64,000 nt of DNA, from positions 84,148-148,147 of the forward strand of contig CBFHNF010000005.1 of the NCBI GenBank assembly GCA_965657135.1. Reading direction: 5' to 3'. Source of the DNA: HIMB11 sp965657135 (GTDB lineage: Bacteria; Pseudomonadota; Alphaproteobacteria; Rhodobacterales; Rhodobacteraceae). The translations under genes were made by a program, and so were the position numbers. Each line of letters opens with the position of its first letter. Position 1 is the first letter of the stretch. Of this stretch, positions 17,312 through 26,841 are shown piece after piece. Below the pieces are notes generated by a model that was given only the letters and a program-made list of their open reading frames with translations, had not been told where the DNA came from and made no database searches.

Positions 17312-18346
17312 TTACCTTAAGCCAACGATTTCGTAGGTCTGCTGAAGGATCGGCGAAGCAATCGCCTTTGCGCGCATTGCGCCATCTGCAAGGACCCTGT
17401 CGATTTCCGCTTTGTCATTTAGTAAGCGACGCATTTCTGTAGAAATGGGAGAAAGTTTTTCAACAGCGCGCTCAACTAGCATGGGTTTGAATTCGGAAAA
17501 CTGTTTTCCACCGACGTCACGTAGCACCGTTTCAATGCTTTCATCAGCAAGTGCTGCATAAATTGCGACCAAGTTCCGCGCCTCTGCGCGCCCCTCCAAC
17601 CCAGCTTCTTCCGACGGAAGTGCTTCGGGGTCTGTTTTGGCTTTGCGAATCTTTTGAGCAATTGTGTCGGCATCATCGGCCATATTAATGCGGCTCAGGT
17701 CGCTTGGATCTGATTTCGACATTTTCTTGCTGCCATCGCGCAGGCTCATCACTCGGGCAGCTGGGCCACCAATAACTGGTTCGGTGATTGGAAAAAAATC
17801 TTGGCCAAAGTCGTGATTGAACTTGGTTGCAATATCGCGTGTTAACTCCAAGTGCTGTTTTTGGTCATCGCCAACGGGGACATGCGTCGCATGATATAAC
17901 AAAATATCTGCTGCCATCAGTGCTGGGTACGTGAACAGGCCAACCGATGCATTTTGTGCATTCTTGCCTGCCTTATCCTTGAACTGCGTCATTCGCTGCA
18001 TCCATCCCATGCGGGCAACGCAATTAAATATCCAAGCCAGCTGGGCATGTTCTTCCACGGCCGCCTGATTAAAGATAGTCGATTTGGACGGGTCTAAACC
18101 AGACGCCAAATACGATGCCGCGATTTCGCGTACCTGATCACGCAGGGTCGTTGGGTCTTGCCAGACGGTGATCGCATGTAAATCAACGATACAGTAAATC
18201 GTCTCATAATCTTCGTTTTGCATATCCACAAAGCGTTTCAATGCACCCAAGTAATTCCCAAGCGTTAATGCTCCAGTGGGTTGAACACCGGAAAAAACCC
18301 GCTTTTTGAAACTACCGCTGGATGGCGTTTGGACCGCATCCGTCAT
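17312..18346 (-). CDS. trpS: tryptophan--tRNA ligase
   Basis: Class Ic aminoacyl-tRNA synthetase that charges tRNA-Trp. The 344-residue length is normal. The N-terminal GVQPTGALTLGNYLGAL contains the HIGH-equivalent TLGN (residues 28-31) and the KMSKS loop is at residues 208-212. The VDLHAIT strand and the helix GLFTYPALMAADILLY are standard for the tryptophan pocket. The start faces the divergently oriented rhomboid-like gene, with about 80 bases between them. Confidence 0.97.
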   Translation of the reverse strand: MTDAVQTPSSGSFKKRVFSGVQPTGALTLGNYLGALKRFVDMQNEDYETIYCIVDLHAITVWQDPTTLRDQVREIAASYLASGLDPSKSTIFNQAAVEEHAQLAWIFNCVARMGWMQRMTQFKDKAGKNAQNASVGLFTYPALMAADILLYHATHVPVGDDQKQHLELTRDIATKFNHDFGQDFFPITEPVIGGPAARVMSLRDGSKKMSKSDPSDLSRINMADDADTIAQKIRKAKTDPEALPSEEAGLEGRAEARNLVAIYAALADESIETVLRDVGGKQFSEFKPMLVERAVEKLSPISTEMRRLLNDKAEIDRVLADGAMRAKAIASPILQQTYEIVGLR

Positions 18347-18428
18347 TTGTCATTCTCCGTCTGGAACTTCTCGTAAAAACCGCTTACCCATTGCGGTTGA
18401 CAGCGTCAACCATAAGCAAGTCCATAAA

Positions 18429-19115
18429 ATGTCCAAACCCAACCAACAGCCTATTTTAAATGAAATTCCATCCGTCATAATGGCCTTATTCTTGTTGGTG
18501 GTGGGTATCGAAGGTTTCATCGTGCTGGGCGAGCAGGGAGTATTGGGCAATCGGTACGGCATTGGAATGCGATATGGCTTGATCAATCAACATGGATTAT
18601 TCCCTGCAGCACTTGGCAACCAAATCAATTCCGGTGTCTATAGCTGGTTTGAATTGAAGCGCTTTTTGTCCTATTCGTTTGTCCACGGCAGCACTGTTGG
18701 AACAGCGCTAAGTTGCGCATTGTTACTAGCGATGGGAAAATTCGTAGGCAGCGTTTTTGGGAATGTTGCAATTTTCATTATCTTCATTTCTGCTGCGATT
18801 GGTGGCGCTATTTTATATTCACTTTTGGTGCCATCTGGCCCAGTGTTGTTCGGCATGTTTACGGGTGTTTACGGACTGCTGGGCGCACATGCGTTTCTGC
18901 GCTGGGTTGCACTGCGCGCAGCGCGTCAACCCGCGTTGCAGGCGTTCTCCCTAATTGGGTTTTTAATAGGCATTCAAATTGTATTTGCCTTTAGCTTTGG
19001 CAACACTTGGGTTTGGGTTTCAGAGTTATCTGGTGCAATCATCGGATTTTCGGTGTGCTTCTTTGTTGCCCCTGGTGGACTGCAACGAATTTTGGACGTT
19101 ATACGGCGAGACTAA
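18429..19115 (+). CDS. rhomboid-like membrane protein lacking the catalytic dyad
   Basis: A 228-residue polytopic membrane protein. The rhomboid frame is recognisable: SYSFVHGSTVG with conserved His86 in helix 2, FGMFTGVYGLLGAHAF where active enzymes have GASG, and VSELSGAIIGF where they have AHxGG. Here the catalytic Ser position is Phe144 and the catalytic His is Glu199, so proteolysis should be impossible; this is a candidate pseudorhomboid. The gene is intact, not decayed. The start at MSKPNQQP has only a weak ribosome site. It lies between divergent trpS and convergent murJ, a placement seen in related genomes. Confidence 0.75.
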   Translation: MSKPNQQPILNEIPSVIMALFLLVVGIEGFIVLGEQGVLGNRYGIGMRYGLINQHGLFPAALGNQINSGVYSWFELKRFLSYSFVHGSTVGTALSCALLLAMGKFVGSVFGNVAIFIIFISAAIGGAILYSLLVPSGPVLFGMFTGVYGLLGAHAFLRWVALRAARQPALQAFSLIGFLIGIQIVFAFSFGNTWVWVSELSGAIIGFSVCFFVAPGGLQRILDVIRRD

Positions 19116-19122
19116 GCGCATC

Positions 19123-20646
19123 CTATTTGCGCAATGCGCTGCGTAGTTCACCCAATCGGAACGCACCAAACAGACGAGCAAACAAGACATAGGCGATTGC
19201 CCCTAGCCCCACCAAAAAGATTGCCCAAGCAAATTGCAGTGCATTATTTGCGAACTGTGCGCCGAAACCATATTGTACGCCCCACAGCACCAATCCCATT
19301 CCAAGTGATGCCAGTGCCGCGCGTAAAATTTTTGACTTGGTCTGTGGATGAATGCGCGCAACTTCTCCGAACGCGCGGGACGAATAGTTTAATAACCCAA
19401 CCATAGCCCATGAGGAAACAACAGTTGCAATCGCGGGCGACAGCCAACCCAACCATGGCCACAAACCGATCGCGATCAGGGCATTGATGATCATCGAAAC
19501 CACCGCCCATTGAAACGGAGTTTTTGTGTCTTCTCGTGCAAAAAAGAGTGGTTGTTGAAGCTTTTGAAGCATGAAAGCTGGCAGCCCCAGTGCATAAATT
19601 GCAGTCGCTATGGCGATGGCTTCGACGTCTGCGATGGTGTTTTGGCCATACCCGTACAATGCTGCGGCCAACGGAAATGGAATCACAATTAATGCAAGTG
19701 TCGCAGGCAGGCTGAGGGCTGATGCGAAAAAGGCCCCGTTTGACAATGCGGCTTTTGCTGAAACAGTGTTCCCTGATTTCAAATGTTTGGATAATTCGGG
19801 CAACAACACGATGCCCACAGCAATACCAACCACCCCAAGAGGAAGTTGATATAAACGATCAGCACCATAAAGCCAGCTGATCGCACCAACCTGTTGGCTA
19901 GAGACGAGTTGCCCTACCAATAGGTTTATTTGAACAACACCGTTCGCCAGCGCCGCCGGCGTGGCCACGATCAACAGCTGCTTCATTTCTGGTGAAAATC
20001 GTGGACGTTTCAGTCGCAAGGAAAGCCCACATGTTCGGGCGTGATACCACACAAGGCCTAACTGCAACACACCTGCCACAGGCACTGACCAGATCAGAAA
20101 CTGTATAGCAGACCCACCGCTAAGCCATGCGATGCACAATGCAAAAATGATAATGATATTTAGCAACACAGGTGCCGCGGCGGCGACTGCAAATTTTCCG
20201 ATGCTATTCAATGTACCTGAAATCAGCGCGGCTAAGCTGATGAACAAGATGTAGGGAAACATGACACGTGCATAATCGACGCTCAGGTCGAAACGTGGAT
20301 CGGCGACAAATCCGTTAGCAGTCGCCCAGATAAAAGTTGGCATAAAAATCATGGCCAAGGCCGTCAGGATCAGCAATACGAAGCTGAGGCTACCCATGGC
20401 CTGATTTGCAAACCCGATCGGATTGTCGTCAGCTTCAATCCTTTTGGAAAACATTGGAACAAATGCCGCATTGAACGCCCCTTCTGCCGTAAAGCGGCGA
20501 AACATATTGGGCAGCCTAAACGCGGCGATAAAGGCATCCAAAACGGGCCCAGCCCCAATCAATGCATATAACATGACCTCGCGCAGCATCCCAAGGACAC
20601 GGCTCATCAGGGTCCAAAACCCAACGGTCATCACATTGCGCAGCAT
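19123..20646 (-). CDS. murJ: lipid II flippase MurJ
   Basis: MurJ (MviN) of the MOP superfamily moves lipid II across the cytoplasmic membrane for peptidoglycan synthesis. The 507-residue protein has many hydrophobic helices. Its N-terminus shows VGFWTLMSRVLGMLREVMLY, and the conserved AFIAAFRLPNMFRRFTAEGAFNAAFVPMF is the family signature. The gene starts three bases after the glnD stop, so both are probably co-transcribed, an arrangement common in alphaproteobacteria. Confidence 0.97.
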   Translation of the reverse strand: MLRNVMTVGFWTLMSRVLGMLREVMLYALIGAGPVLDAFIAAFRLPNMFRRFTAEGAFNAAFVPMFSKRIEADDNPIGFANQAMGSLSFVLLILTALAMIFMPTFIWATANGFVADPRFDLSVDYARVMFPYILFISLAALISGTLNSIGKFAVAAAAPVLLNIIIIFALCIAWLSGGSAIQFLIWSVPVAGVLQLGLVWYHARTCGLSLRLKRPRFSPEMKQLLIVATPAALANGVVQINLLVGQLVSSQQVGAISWLYGADRLYQLPLGVVGIAVGIVLLPELSKHLKSGNTVSAKAALSNGAFFASALSLPATLALIVIPFPLAAALYGYGQNTIADVEAIAIATAIYALGLPAFMLQKLQQPLFFAREDTKTPFQWAVVSMIINALIAIGLWPWLGWLSPAIATVVSSWAMVGLLNYSSRAFGEVARIHPQTKSKILRAALASLGMGLVLWGVQYGFGAQFANNALQFAWAIFLVGLGAIAYVLFARLFGAFRLGELRSALRK

Positions 20647-20649
20647 GTA

Positions 20650-23478
20650 TTATCCTTCTGCTCGTTCTACGCCTTTGCTGATTGCCTCGCGTAATTGGCG
20701 TTCAAGAGTGCGCTGTTTGCTTTCGCTATAGAATTTTAGCCCGAACATATCCTTGACGTAAAAGCTATCAACCACCTGCTCACCGTATGTTGCGACCACG
20801 GCCGAGGCAATATAGACGTTCAAATTTGCGAGCGTACGTGTCAAATCAAACAACAGACCAGGACGATCACGCGTATCGACTTCGATGATTGTGTAGATAT
20901 CAGAACCGTCGTTATCAAATGTGACGGAAGTTGCGACTTTGAATGCCTTTTCACGTTTCTTAAATTTATCTTTTTCGTGAACGGCATCGCGCGTAACCAC
21001 TTCGCCTTTTAGTGTGCGTTCGATCATATTTCGCAACCGTGTTAAGCGCGATAGATCATAGGCCTCGCCATCACTATCTTGAACCCAAAACGCGGCTGTC
21101 GCATAGCCATCCTTCGTGGTATATGTCCGTGCATCGACGACATTCGCACCAACCAAGGTCAGAGCACCAGCAAGGCGCGAAAAAATACCCGGGTGGTCGT
21201 GTAAAGCAAAACATATTCGTGTCGCGTCGCGATCCGTGTCAGGATGAACATCCAGACGAATTTCATCCGCCCCCAAATCACGCAGCAAAGTTGCAAAAAT
21301 GACATGCGTCGTATTGGGCAAGCCTTGCCAATAGGGCTCGTAATGACGCTCTAACTCGTCTTGGATTTTGGCTGCATTCCAATCAGTTAAGGCATTCATC
21401 AGCGCTTTCTTTGCTTCGGTGCTGCGATTTGTGCGATTGACTGCCTCTAATCCATCTTCGAGGGCGCGCCGTGTTTCTGAATATAACGCACGGATCAATG
21501 TGGCCTTCCAGTTGTTCCATGTATTTGGCCCAACGCCGCGGATATCACAGACCGTAAGAACTGTTAGCAGATCCAAACGTTCTTTGGTTTGAACGGCTTT
21601 TGCAAAATCACGAACGGTTCGCGGATCAGAAATATCGCGTTTCTGTGCCATATCCGACATCAACAGGTGATAGCGTACCAACCATTCAACCGTGTCAACC
21701 TCGTCTTGAGCGAGACCCAGTCTTGGCGCGACTTTACGTGCAATTTTTGCGCCCAAGATCGAATGGTCCTCGCTGCGCCCTTTTCCAATGTCATGGAGCA
21801 GAAGGGCGACATAAATGACTTTTCTATTTATTCCAGCTTGTAAAATTGAACTTGCGATTGGCAGCTCTTCTTCTAGTTCTGCGCGTTCAATCTGTGCGAG
21901 GCTTTTGATCACTTGGATGGTGTGCTCGTCGACCGTGTAACTGTGGTACATGTTGAATTGCATAATGGCCACAATGGGTTCAAATTCAGGAATGAACGCG
22001 GCCAACGCGCCCAATTCATTCATGCGCCGCAATGCACGTTCTGGATTCCCATGTTTTAATAACAGATCCAAAAAGATACGCTGGGCTTCGGGGTCGTTGC
22101 GCATCCCATCATCAATTTGATCCAATGACGCTGATACCATACGCATTTCATTTGGGTGAATAAGCAGGCCAGTCCGCAAGCCTTCTTCGAAAATTCGAAG
22201 CAGGTTCAGTTTATCCGTGTAGTATGTCGTGGGATTTTGAACTGCTAAGCGCCCATTGATCACCTGATACTCTTTGCGCACTTTCGGGTTTCTGCGAAAT
22301 ATACGTTCAAGAAGTGGGGCATCTTTGGTATGGTCTGCCTCAAGTGAGGTCAGCAAGATACGCGTTAAATCCCCAACTTTCGTGGCGTGGCGGAAATACT
22401 CTTGCATAAAAAGTTCTACCCCGCGTCGTCCTTTTTGGTCTCGAAACCCCATGCGATCAGCAACTTCAATTTGCAGGTCAAACGATAGCTGCTCTGCTGC
22501 GCGATTTGTAACCAGATGCAAATGGCAGCGCACCGCCCAAAGAAAGTTTTCAGCAGCCTCAAACAGTGCGTATTCGTCTGGGCGAAAAACGCCCAAGTTG
22601 ACTAATTTTTCTGTATTTTGAACGCGATAGACGTATTTCGTGATCCAAAAAAGCGATTGCAAATCACGCAAGCCACCTTTGCCCTCTTTAACATTAGGTT
22701 CTACCATGTATCGCTGGCCTTGCTTTTCATGGCGTGCGTCTCGTTCGCTGAGTTTTGCGTCAATGAATTCGCGCGCGCTGCCAGAAAAGAGGTCGGACCA
22801 GAGTTTTTCCTCTAATTCCTGTGCAAGTAGGGCGTCACCGCACACATATCGTTGTTCCAGCATCGCCGTTCGAATCGTGAAGTCTTCACCACCCAGACGC
22901 AAGCAATCACGAATTGTACGTGATGAATGACCCACCTTTAGCCGAAGATCCCATAGCATATACAACATGCTTTCAATCACACTTTCGGCCCAGGGAGTAA
23001 TTTTGTAAGGCGTCAAAAATAACAAATCAACATCGGAATATGGCGCCATCTCAAAACGTCCATATCCGCCTACGGCCATCACACTAAGTCGCTCGGCTTC
23101 GGTTGGAGTTGCGTTTGGGTGGATTTGGTTTGCGCCCAACCAAGCAGCTTTGACTAATTCATCAGTCAACCAAGCATAGCTCTGAACCGCTTGTCGTGCC
23201 GCGTTTGGCGATTCTGTTAACGCTTGCGCAATTTGCTTCATGCCCGATTTGCGCATTCGCTTTAAGGCATCCACAAGCGATGCACGCAAATCATCGGATG
23301 AATGCGCGTCTAAGACATGCGTTATCGCATCTCGATCAAAGATCGTTTCGGGGTCACAAATAAGATCGAGTTCGTCAGAACCCTGTGATTGCAAAGGAGC
23401 GTGGAGCGGGGTCAATGATGAGTACCTGTTTGTCTTGGACTGTGGCAATTGCCAAGCCGCGTTCGTTTGTACCATCAT
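20650..23478 (-). CDS. glnD: [protein-PII] uridylyltransferase
   Basis: GlnD uridylylates PII proteins at low nitrogen and removes UMP at high nitrogen. At up to 942 aa it has the expected layout: nucleotidyltransferase motif GGYGRFEMAPYSDVDLLF (residues 137-154), a PII-uridylyltransferase helical region, an HD domain with LLHDIGKGRSEDHS, and two C-terminal ACT domains (FSRLAGALTLVGANVVDAR and DRPGLLFDLTRTLANLNVYI) that sense glutamine. The start is uncertain: the annotated ATG overlaps the LpoA-like gene by 104 bases, and internal TTG codons near residues 22 and 29 are alternatives without strong ribosome sites. Confidence 0.95.
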   Translation of the reverse strand: MMVQTNAAWQLPQSKTNRYSSLTPLHAPLQSQGSDELDLICDPETIFDRDAITHVLDAHSSDDLRASLVDALKRMRKSGMKQIAQALTESPNAARQAVQSYAWLTDELVKAAWLGANQIHPNATPTEAERLSVMAVGGYGRFEMAPYSDVDLLFLTPYKITPWAESVIESMLYMLWDLRLKVGHSSRTIRDCLRLGGEDFTIRTAMLEQRYVCGDALLAQELEEKLWSDLFSGSAREFIDAKLSERDARHEKQGQRYMVEPNVKEGKGGLRDLQSLFWITKYVYRVQNTEKLVNLGVFRPDEYALFEAAENFLWAVRCHLHLVTNRAAEQLSFDLQIEVADRMGFRDQKGRRGVELFMQEYFRHATKVGDLTRILLTSLEADHTKDAPLLERIFRRNPKVRKEYQVINGRLAVQNPTTYYTDKLNLLRIFEEGLRTGLLIHPNEMRMVSASLDQIDDGMRNDPEAQRIFLDLLLKHGNPERALRRMNELGALAAFIPEFEPIVAIMQFNMYHSYTVDEHTIQVIKSLAQIERAELEEELPIASSILQAGINRKVIYVALLLHDIGKGRSEDHSILGAKIARKVAPRLGLAQDEVDTVEWLVRYHLLMSDMAQKRDISDPRTVRDFAKAVQTKERLDLLTVLTVCDIRGVGPNTWNNWKATLIRALYSETRRALEDGLEAVNRTNRSTEAKKALMNALTDWNAAKIQDELERHYEPYWQGLPNTTHVIFATLLRDLGADEIRLDVHPDTDRDATRICFALHDHPGIFSRLAGALTLVGANVVDARTYTTKDGYATAAFWVQDSDGEAYDLSRLTRLRNMIERTLKGEVVTRDAVHEKDKFKKREKAFKVATSVTFDNDGSDIYTIIEVDTRDRPGLLFDLTRTLANLNVYIASAVVATYGEQVVDSFYVKDMFGLKFYSESKQRTLERQLREAISKGVERAEG

Positions 23479-24547
23479 CCTTCAAACGGAATATGCCGTC
23501 TACCCCCTGAAAGCCAGAAGGTTGCGTCAAAGCTTCACGCGTTAAGATATCGCTAAAGCCCTCCTGCGCCAATGCACCGATCGCAGCAACACCATCAAAT
23601 GCTAAGCTGGCGAGTTGATGGGGGCGGTTGCCGAATTGCTCTTGGAACTGAGCCGAAAAATTTTCAGTCCTTGTCAAATCAGGAACCGCAAACCAGCCAC
23701 CCTGTAAACCGTTAAGTTCAAGCGTCTGAGTTGGGATATCCCAGCGTGTCATGCCAACATATTGGATCTGTGTCGGATCCAAGCCGGCCTCGGGCAATAG
23801 TTGCGCCAAGAGCGGCAAAGCACCTGCCGAAGAGGACGTCAGGATCAGTGTGTCCACATCTTCAATCTCTGCTGAGGCTCGAATGAGGGGAACGGTGTTC
23901 ACAACGCTCTCTTGGCTCAGTTCAAAACTTTGTGCGGAAACAATACGCAACGAGGAATTAGCGGCGGCACTTTGAAATGCATTCAGTCCCATTTGACCAT
24001 CAATGCGATCTGAATGGATGACCATCGCGCGCTCTTTTCCTTGTTCGTCGGCAAAAGCGACAATTCGATTGGCCGTATTCTCAAATGTCTTGCCCAAAAC
24101 GAATACATTTCCACCTGCGATTGTGGTATTATTTGAAAAGCTCAGGACATTTATTCCGTCCTCGGCAACTGCGGTCCCCACCGCGTTGGCGGCCTCTGCA
24201 TATAGCGGACCGATAATGATCTTTGCGCCATCATCCACGGCTTGGCGTGCCACGCCTGCGGCAACCTGTGCATCCCCCGCTGTGTCGTAAACGCGTAAAT
24301 CGATCTGCAAGTCGTCTAATTGGGCGACGGCAAGGCGTGCGGCGTTTTCTAAATCTGCTGCGATCTGTGCAGTGCCTTCGGACGATTGCGGTACAAGCAA
24401 AGCAACCGGAATTGGTTTTGATGTATCCACGTTGGGTCCAGTCGATGTGGTCGGGATACTGGGCCCGCACGCTGCTAATATTGGAAATGCGGCAATTGCC
24501 ACAAAACTTTGGACTTTCTTGCCAATTTTGGTCATAGGCATCATCAT
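23375..24547 (-). CDS. penicillin-binding protein activator, LpoA-like lipoprotein
   Basis: A 390-residue predicted lipoprotein: the signal sequence ends in the lipobox LAAC, so the mature N-terminal Cys would be lipidated. The rest is a periplasmic-binding-protein type I fold (VALLVPQSSEGTAQIAADLENAARLAVAQLDDLQIDLRVYD at the start), related to the C-terminal domain of LpoA and to ABC binding proteins. In gammaproteobacteria LpoA activates PBP1a; here that role is inferred. It is divergent from rsmI, the pairing being common in alphaproteobacteria. The extreme C-terminus overlaps the annotated glnD start. Confidence 0.85.
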   Translation of the reverse strand: MMMPMTKIGKKVQSFVAIAAFPILAACGPSIPTTSTGPNVDTSKPIPVALLVPQSSEGTAQIAADLENAARLAVAQLDDLQIDLRVYDTAGDAQVAAGVARQAVDDGAKIIIGPLYAEAANAVGTAVAEDGINVLSFSNNTTIAGGNVFVLGKTFENTANRIVAFADEQGKERAMVIHSDRIDGQMGLNAFQSAAANSSLRIVSAQSFELSQESVVNTVPLIRASAEIEDVDTLILTSSSAGALPLLAQLLPEAGLDPTQIQYVGMTRWDIPTQTLELNGLQGGWFAVPDLTRTENFSAQFQEQFGNRPHQLASLAFDGVAAIGALAQEGFSDILTREALTQPSGFQGVDGIFRLKDDGTNERGLAIATVQDKQVLIIDPAPRSFAITGF

Positions 24548-24585
24548 ACCCTAATCTCCCGCACCCAATAAACTACTTCCTTGGT

Positions 24586-25488
24586 GTGCAAGATAGGCTG
24601 CATGATTATACGGGTCCAGATGTGAATTATAAAATTACAAAATTAGCGAGCGGTTTGTATTTTGTTGCAACACCTATCGGGACGGCACGTGACATCACGC
24701 TTCGTTCACTTGATATCCTTGCATCCGCAGACGTGATCGCAGCAGAAGATACCCGCAGTATGCGCAAGCTAATGGATATTCACGGGGTTCCCCTAAATGG
24801 CCGACCGTTGTTGGCATATCATGATCATAATGGGGAAAAAGTGCGCCCCAAATTGCTGGCCTATTTAGATGATGGAAAATCAATTGCCTATGGATCAGAG
24901 GCCGGCACGCCGATGATTGCAGATCCGGGGTATCATTTGGCCAAACAGGTCGCAGATTCAGGTCACTTGGTCACTTCAGCACCTGGACCAGTTGCGTTTA
25001 TAACAGCGCTCACTCTGTCGGGATTGCCGAGCGATCGGATTTTATTTGAAGGTTTCTTGCCCAATACAAAATCACAGCGCTGCTCTAAATTCACGGAGCT
25101 ATTGGACATTCCTGCGACCTTAGTATTTTACGAATCTCCAAAACGCATTGCCGCAACTTTAAGAGATGCGATTGCGACACTAGGCGGTGATCGCCAGGCA
25201 GCCGTTGCACGTGAATTAACCAAAAAATTTGAAGAGGTCCGACGCGCAACGCTTTCCGAACTGCTGGCAAGTGTTGAGGCGACTCCACCGAAGGGCGAAA
25301 TCGTTTTGGTGATTGATCGTTCTCGTTCATCAAGTGTTAATCAAGACGACATAGATCAACAAATTAGAAATGCCTTGGATAAAATGTCTGTAAAAGATGC
25401 CGCCGACATGGTTTCGGCGGCGACAGACCAACCAAGGCGCAAAATATATCAAAGAGCCTTGGCCATTGACAAAAGCGACGACGGGTAA
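24586..25488 (+). CDS. rsmI: 16S rRNA (cytidine1402-2'-O)-methyltransferase
   Basis: RsmI methylates the ribose of C1402 in 16S rRNA using SAM. The 300-residue tetrapyrrole-methylase-fold protein shows GLYFVATPIGTARDITLRSLDIL, the AAEDTR motif, YGSEAGTPMIADPG and APGPVAFITALTLSGLPSDRILFEGFLP, all diagnostic. The first possible start is GTG at 24586 and a second GTG lies 36 bases later; neither has a clear ribosome site, so the N-terminus is uncertain by about 12 residues. It is divergent from the LpoA-like gene and overlaps yraN. Confidence 0.96.
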   Translation: MQDRLHDYTGPDVNYKITKLASGLYFVATPIGTARDITLRSLDILASADVIAAEDTRSMRKLMDIHGVPLNGRPLLAYHDHNGEKVRPKLLAYLDDGKSIAYGSEAGTPMIADPGYHLAKQVADSGHLVTSAPGPVAFITALTLSGLPSDRILFEGFLPNTKSQRCSKFTELLDIPATLVFYESPKRIAATLRDAIATLGGDRQAAVARELTKKFEEVRRATLSELLASVEATPPKGEIVLVIDRSRSSSVNQDDIDQQIRNALDKMSVKDAADMVSAATDQPRRKIYQRALAIDKSDDG

Positions 25489-25834
25489 AATTGCACATCT
25501 TTCAGGACAGGTTGCCGAAGAACATGTTGCCCGGCACTCTGTTCGCAATGGATGGCGATTACTGCAGCAACGCTACAGGAACGCAGCTGGTGAAATCGAC
25601 CTTATTTTAAGACGTGCTGATACGATATTATGCGTCGAGGTGAAGCGCGCGCGTACCCATGCTGCGGCTGCTGCACGGATCAGTTTGCACCAAATCACCC
25701 GCATTCACCAGTGCGCAGAAATTTATGTGTCAGAACATTTTGAAGGATGTAATATTGACATCCGAATGGATGCTGCATTGGTGGATCAAAACGGGGTTAT
25801 TGAAATTATTCCAAACGCACTTGCGGGTTTTTAA
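25397..25834 (+). CDS. YraN family protein (UPF0102, nuclease-like fold)
   Basis: A 145-residue member of UPF0102. The segment NAAGEIDLILRRADTILCVEVKRARTHAAAA carries the E-x-D...E-V-K pattern of the restriction-endonuclease/Holliday-resolvase-like fold, suggesting nuclease activity that is not demonstrated for the family. The ATG start overlaps the end of rsmI by about 90 bases; a later start closer to the rsmI stop is possible because homology begins near residue 28. The rsmI-yraN-gshB order is standard in Rhodobacteraceae. Confidence 0.88.
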   Translation: MPPTWFRRRQTNQGAKYIKEPWPLTKATTGKIAHLSGQVAEEHVARHSVRNGWRLLQQRYRNAAGEIDLILRRADTILCVEVKRARTHAAAAARISLHQITRIHQCAEIYVSEHFEGCNIDIRMDAALVDQNGVIEIIPNALAGF

Positions 25835-25902
25835 AGCTGGGTGATTGTCAAATCGATTTGAACGAGCCATTTATAGCGAAACGCAAGTAAAGGCACGAAT
25901 TG

Positions 25903-26841
25903 ATGAAAATTGCATTTCAAATGGATCCGATCCAATCAGTTAATATTGACGCTGATAGCACCTTTCGCATTGCGGAAGAGGCGCAGGCGCGCGGACATGA
26001 ACTTTTCTTTTACACTCCAGATCATTTGGCCTTTCAAGAGGGGAAAGTCACAGCACGCGGACAGTATTTTACTGTCCAACGCGTCCAAGGACAGCATGTT
26101 GATTTAGGCGATGTTCAAGAAGTTGATCTGTCGGATTTCGATGTGGTTTGGCTGCGCCAAGATCCTCCATTTGACATGCACTATATTACTACGACCCATT
26201 TGTTAGATCTGATTCACCCCAACACACTCGTTGTGAACGACCCATTCTGGGTTCGAAATTACCCTGAAAAACTTCTTGTTGTGACCTTTCCAGATTTGAC
26301 ACCTCCGACTACAATTGCACGCGATTTAGAAACCATCAAAGCATTTAAGGCCAAGCATGGGGATGTGATCCTAAAACCGCTTTACGGCAATGGCGGGGCA
26401 GGTGTGTTTCGGTTGGATCAAAATGATCGTAACCTTGCCTCGTTGCACGAAGTATTTACAGGATTTTCGCGAGAGCCATTAATTGTCCAGAAATTTTTGC
26501 CAGATGTTTCAAATGGCGACAAGCGTGTGATTTTGGTTGATGGAGAACCGATTGGTGCGATTAATCGTGTCCCAGCAAAGGGTGAAACGCGTTCGAACAT
26601 GCATGTGGGGGGACGACCTGAAAAAGTTGGTTTGACCGAGAGGGATCTTGAAATTTGTGCGGCTATCGGTCCTTTGCTGCGTGAAAAGGGGCAAATATTT
26701 GTCGGGATCGATGTGATCGGTGATTATCTGACTGAAATTAACGTAACATCTCCTACCGGCATACAAGAGCTAGAGCGTTTTGATGGTATCAACGCCGCAG
26801 AAAAAATCTGGCAAGCCATTGAAGCGCGTCGCGCAGGCTAA
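25903..26841 (+). CDS. gshB: glutathione synthase
   Basis: GshB joins gamma-glutamylcysteine and glycine using ATP, completing glutathione synthesis. The 312-residue protein has the ATP-grasp architecture: N-terminal MKIAFQMDPIQSVNIDADST, the glycine-rich loop LYGNGGAGVFRL, VILVDGEPIGAINRVPAKGETRSNMHVGG, and metal-binding EINVTSPTGIQE near the C-terminus. The ATG after a TTG is preferred; AAGG lies upstream. The stop codon abuts the relict comM/yifB fragment on the other strand. Confidence 0.96.
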   Translation: MKIAFQMDPIQSVNIDADSTFRIAEEAQARGHELFFYTPDHLAFQEGKVTARGQYFTVQRVQGQHVDLGDVQEVDLSDFDVVWLRQDPPFDMHYITTTHLLDLIHPNTLVVNDPFWVRNYPEKLLVVTFPDLTPPTTIARDLETIKAFKAKHGDVILKPLYGNGGAGVFRLDQNDRNLASLHEVFTGFSREPLIVQKFLPDVSNGDKRVILVDGEPIGAINRVPAKGETRSNMHVGGRPEKVGLTERDLEICAAIGPLLREKGQIFVGIDVIGDYLTEINVTSPTGIQELERFDGINAAEKIWQAIEARRAG

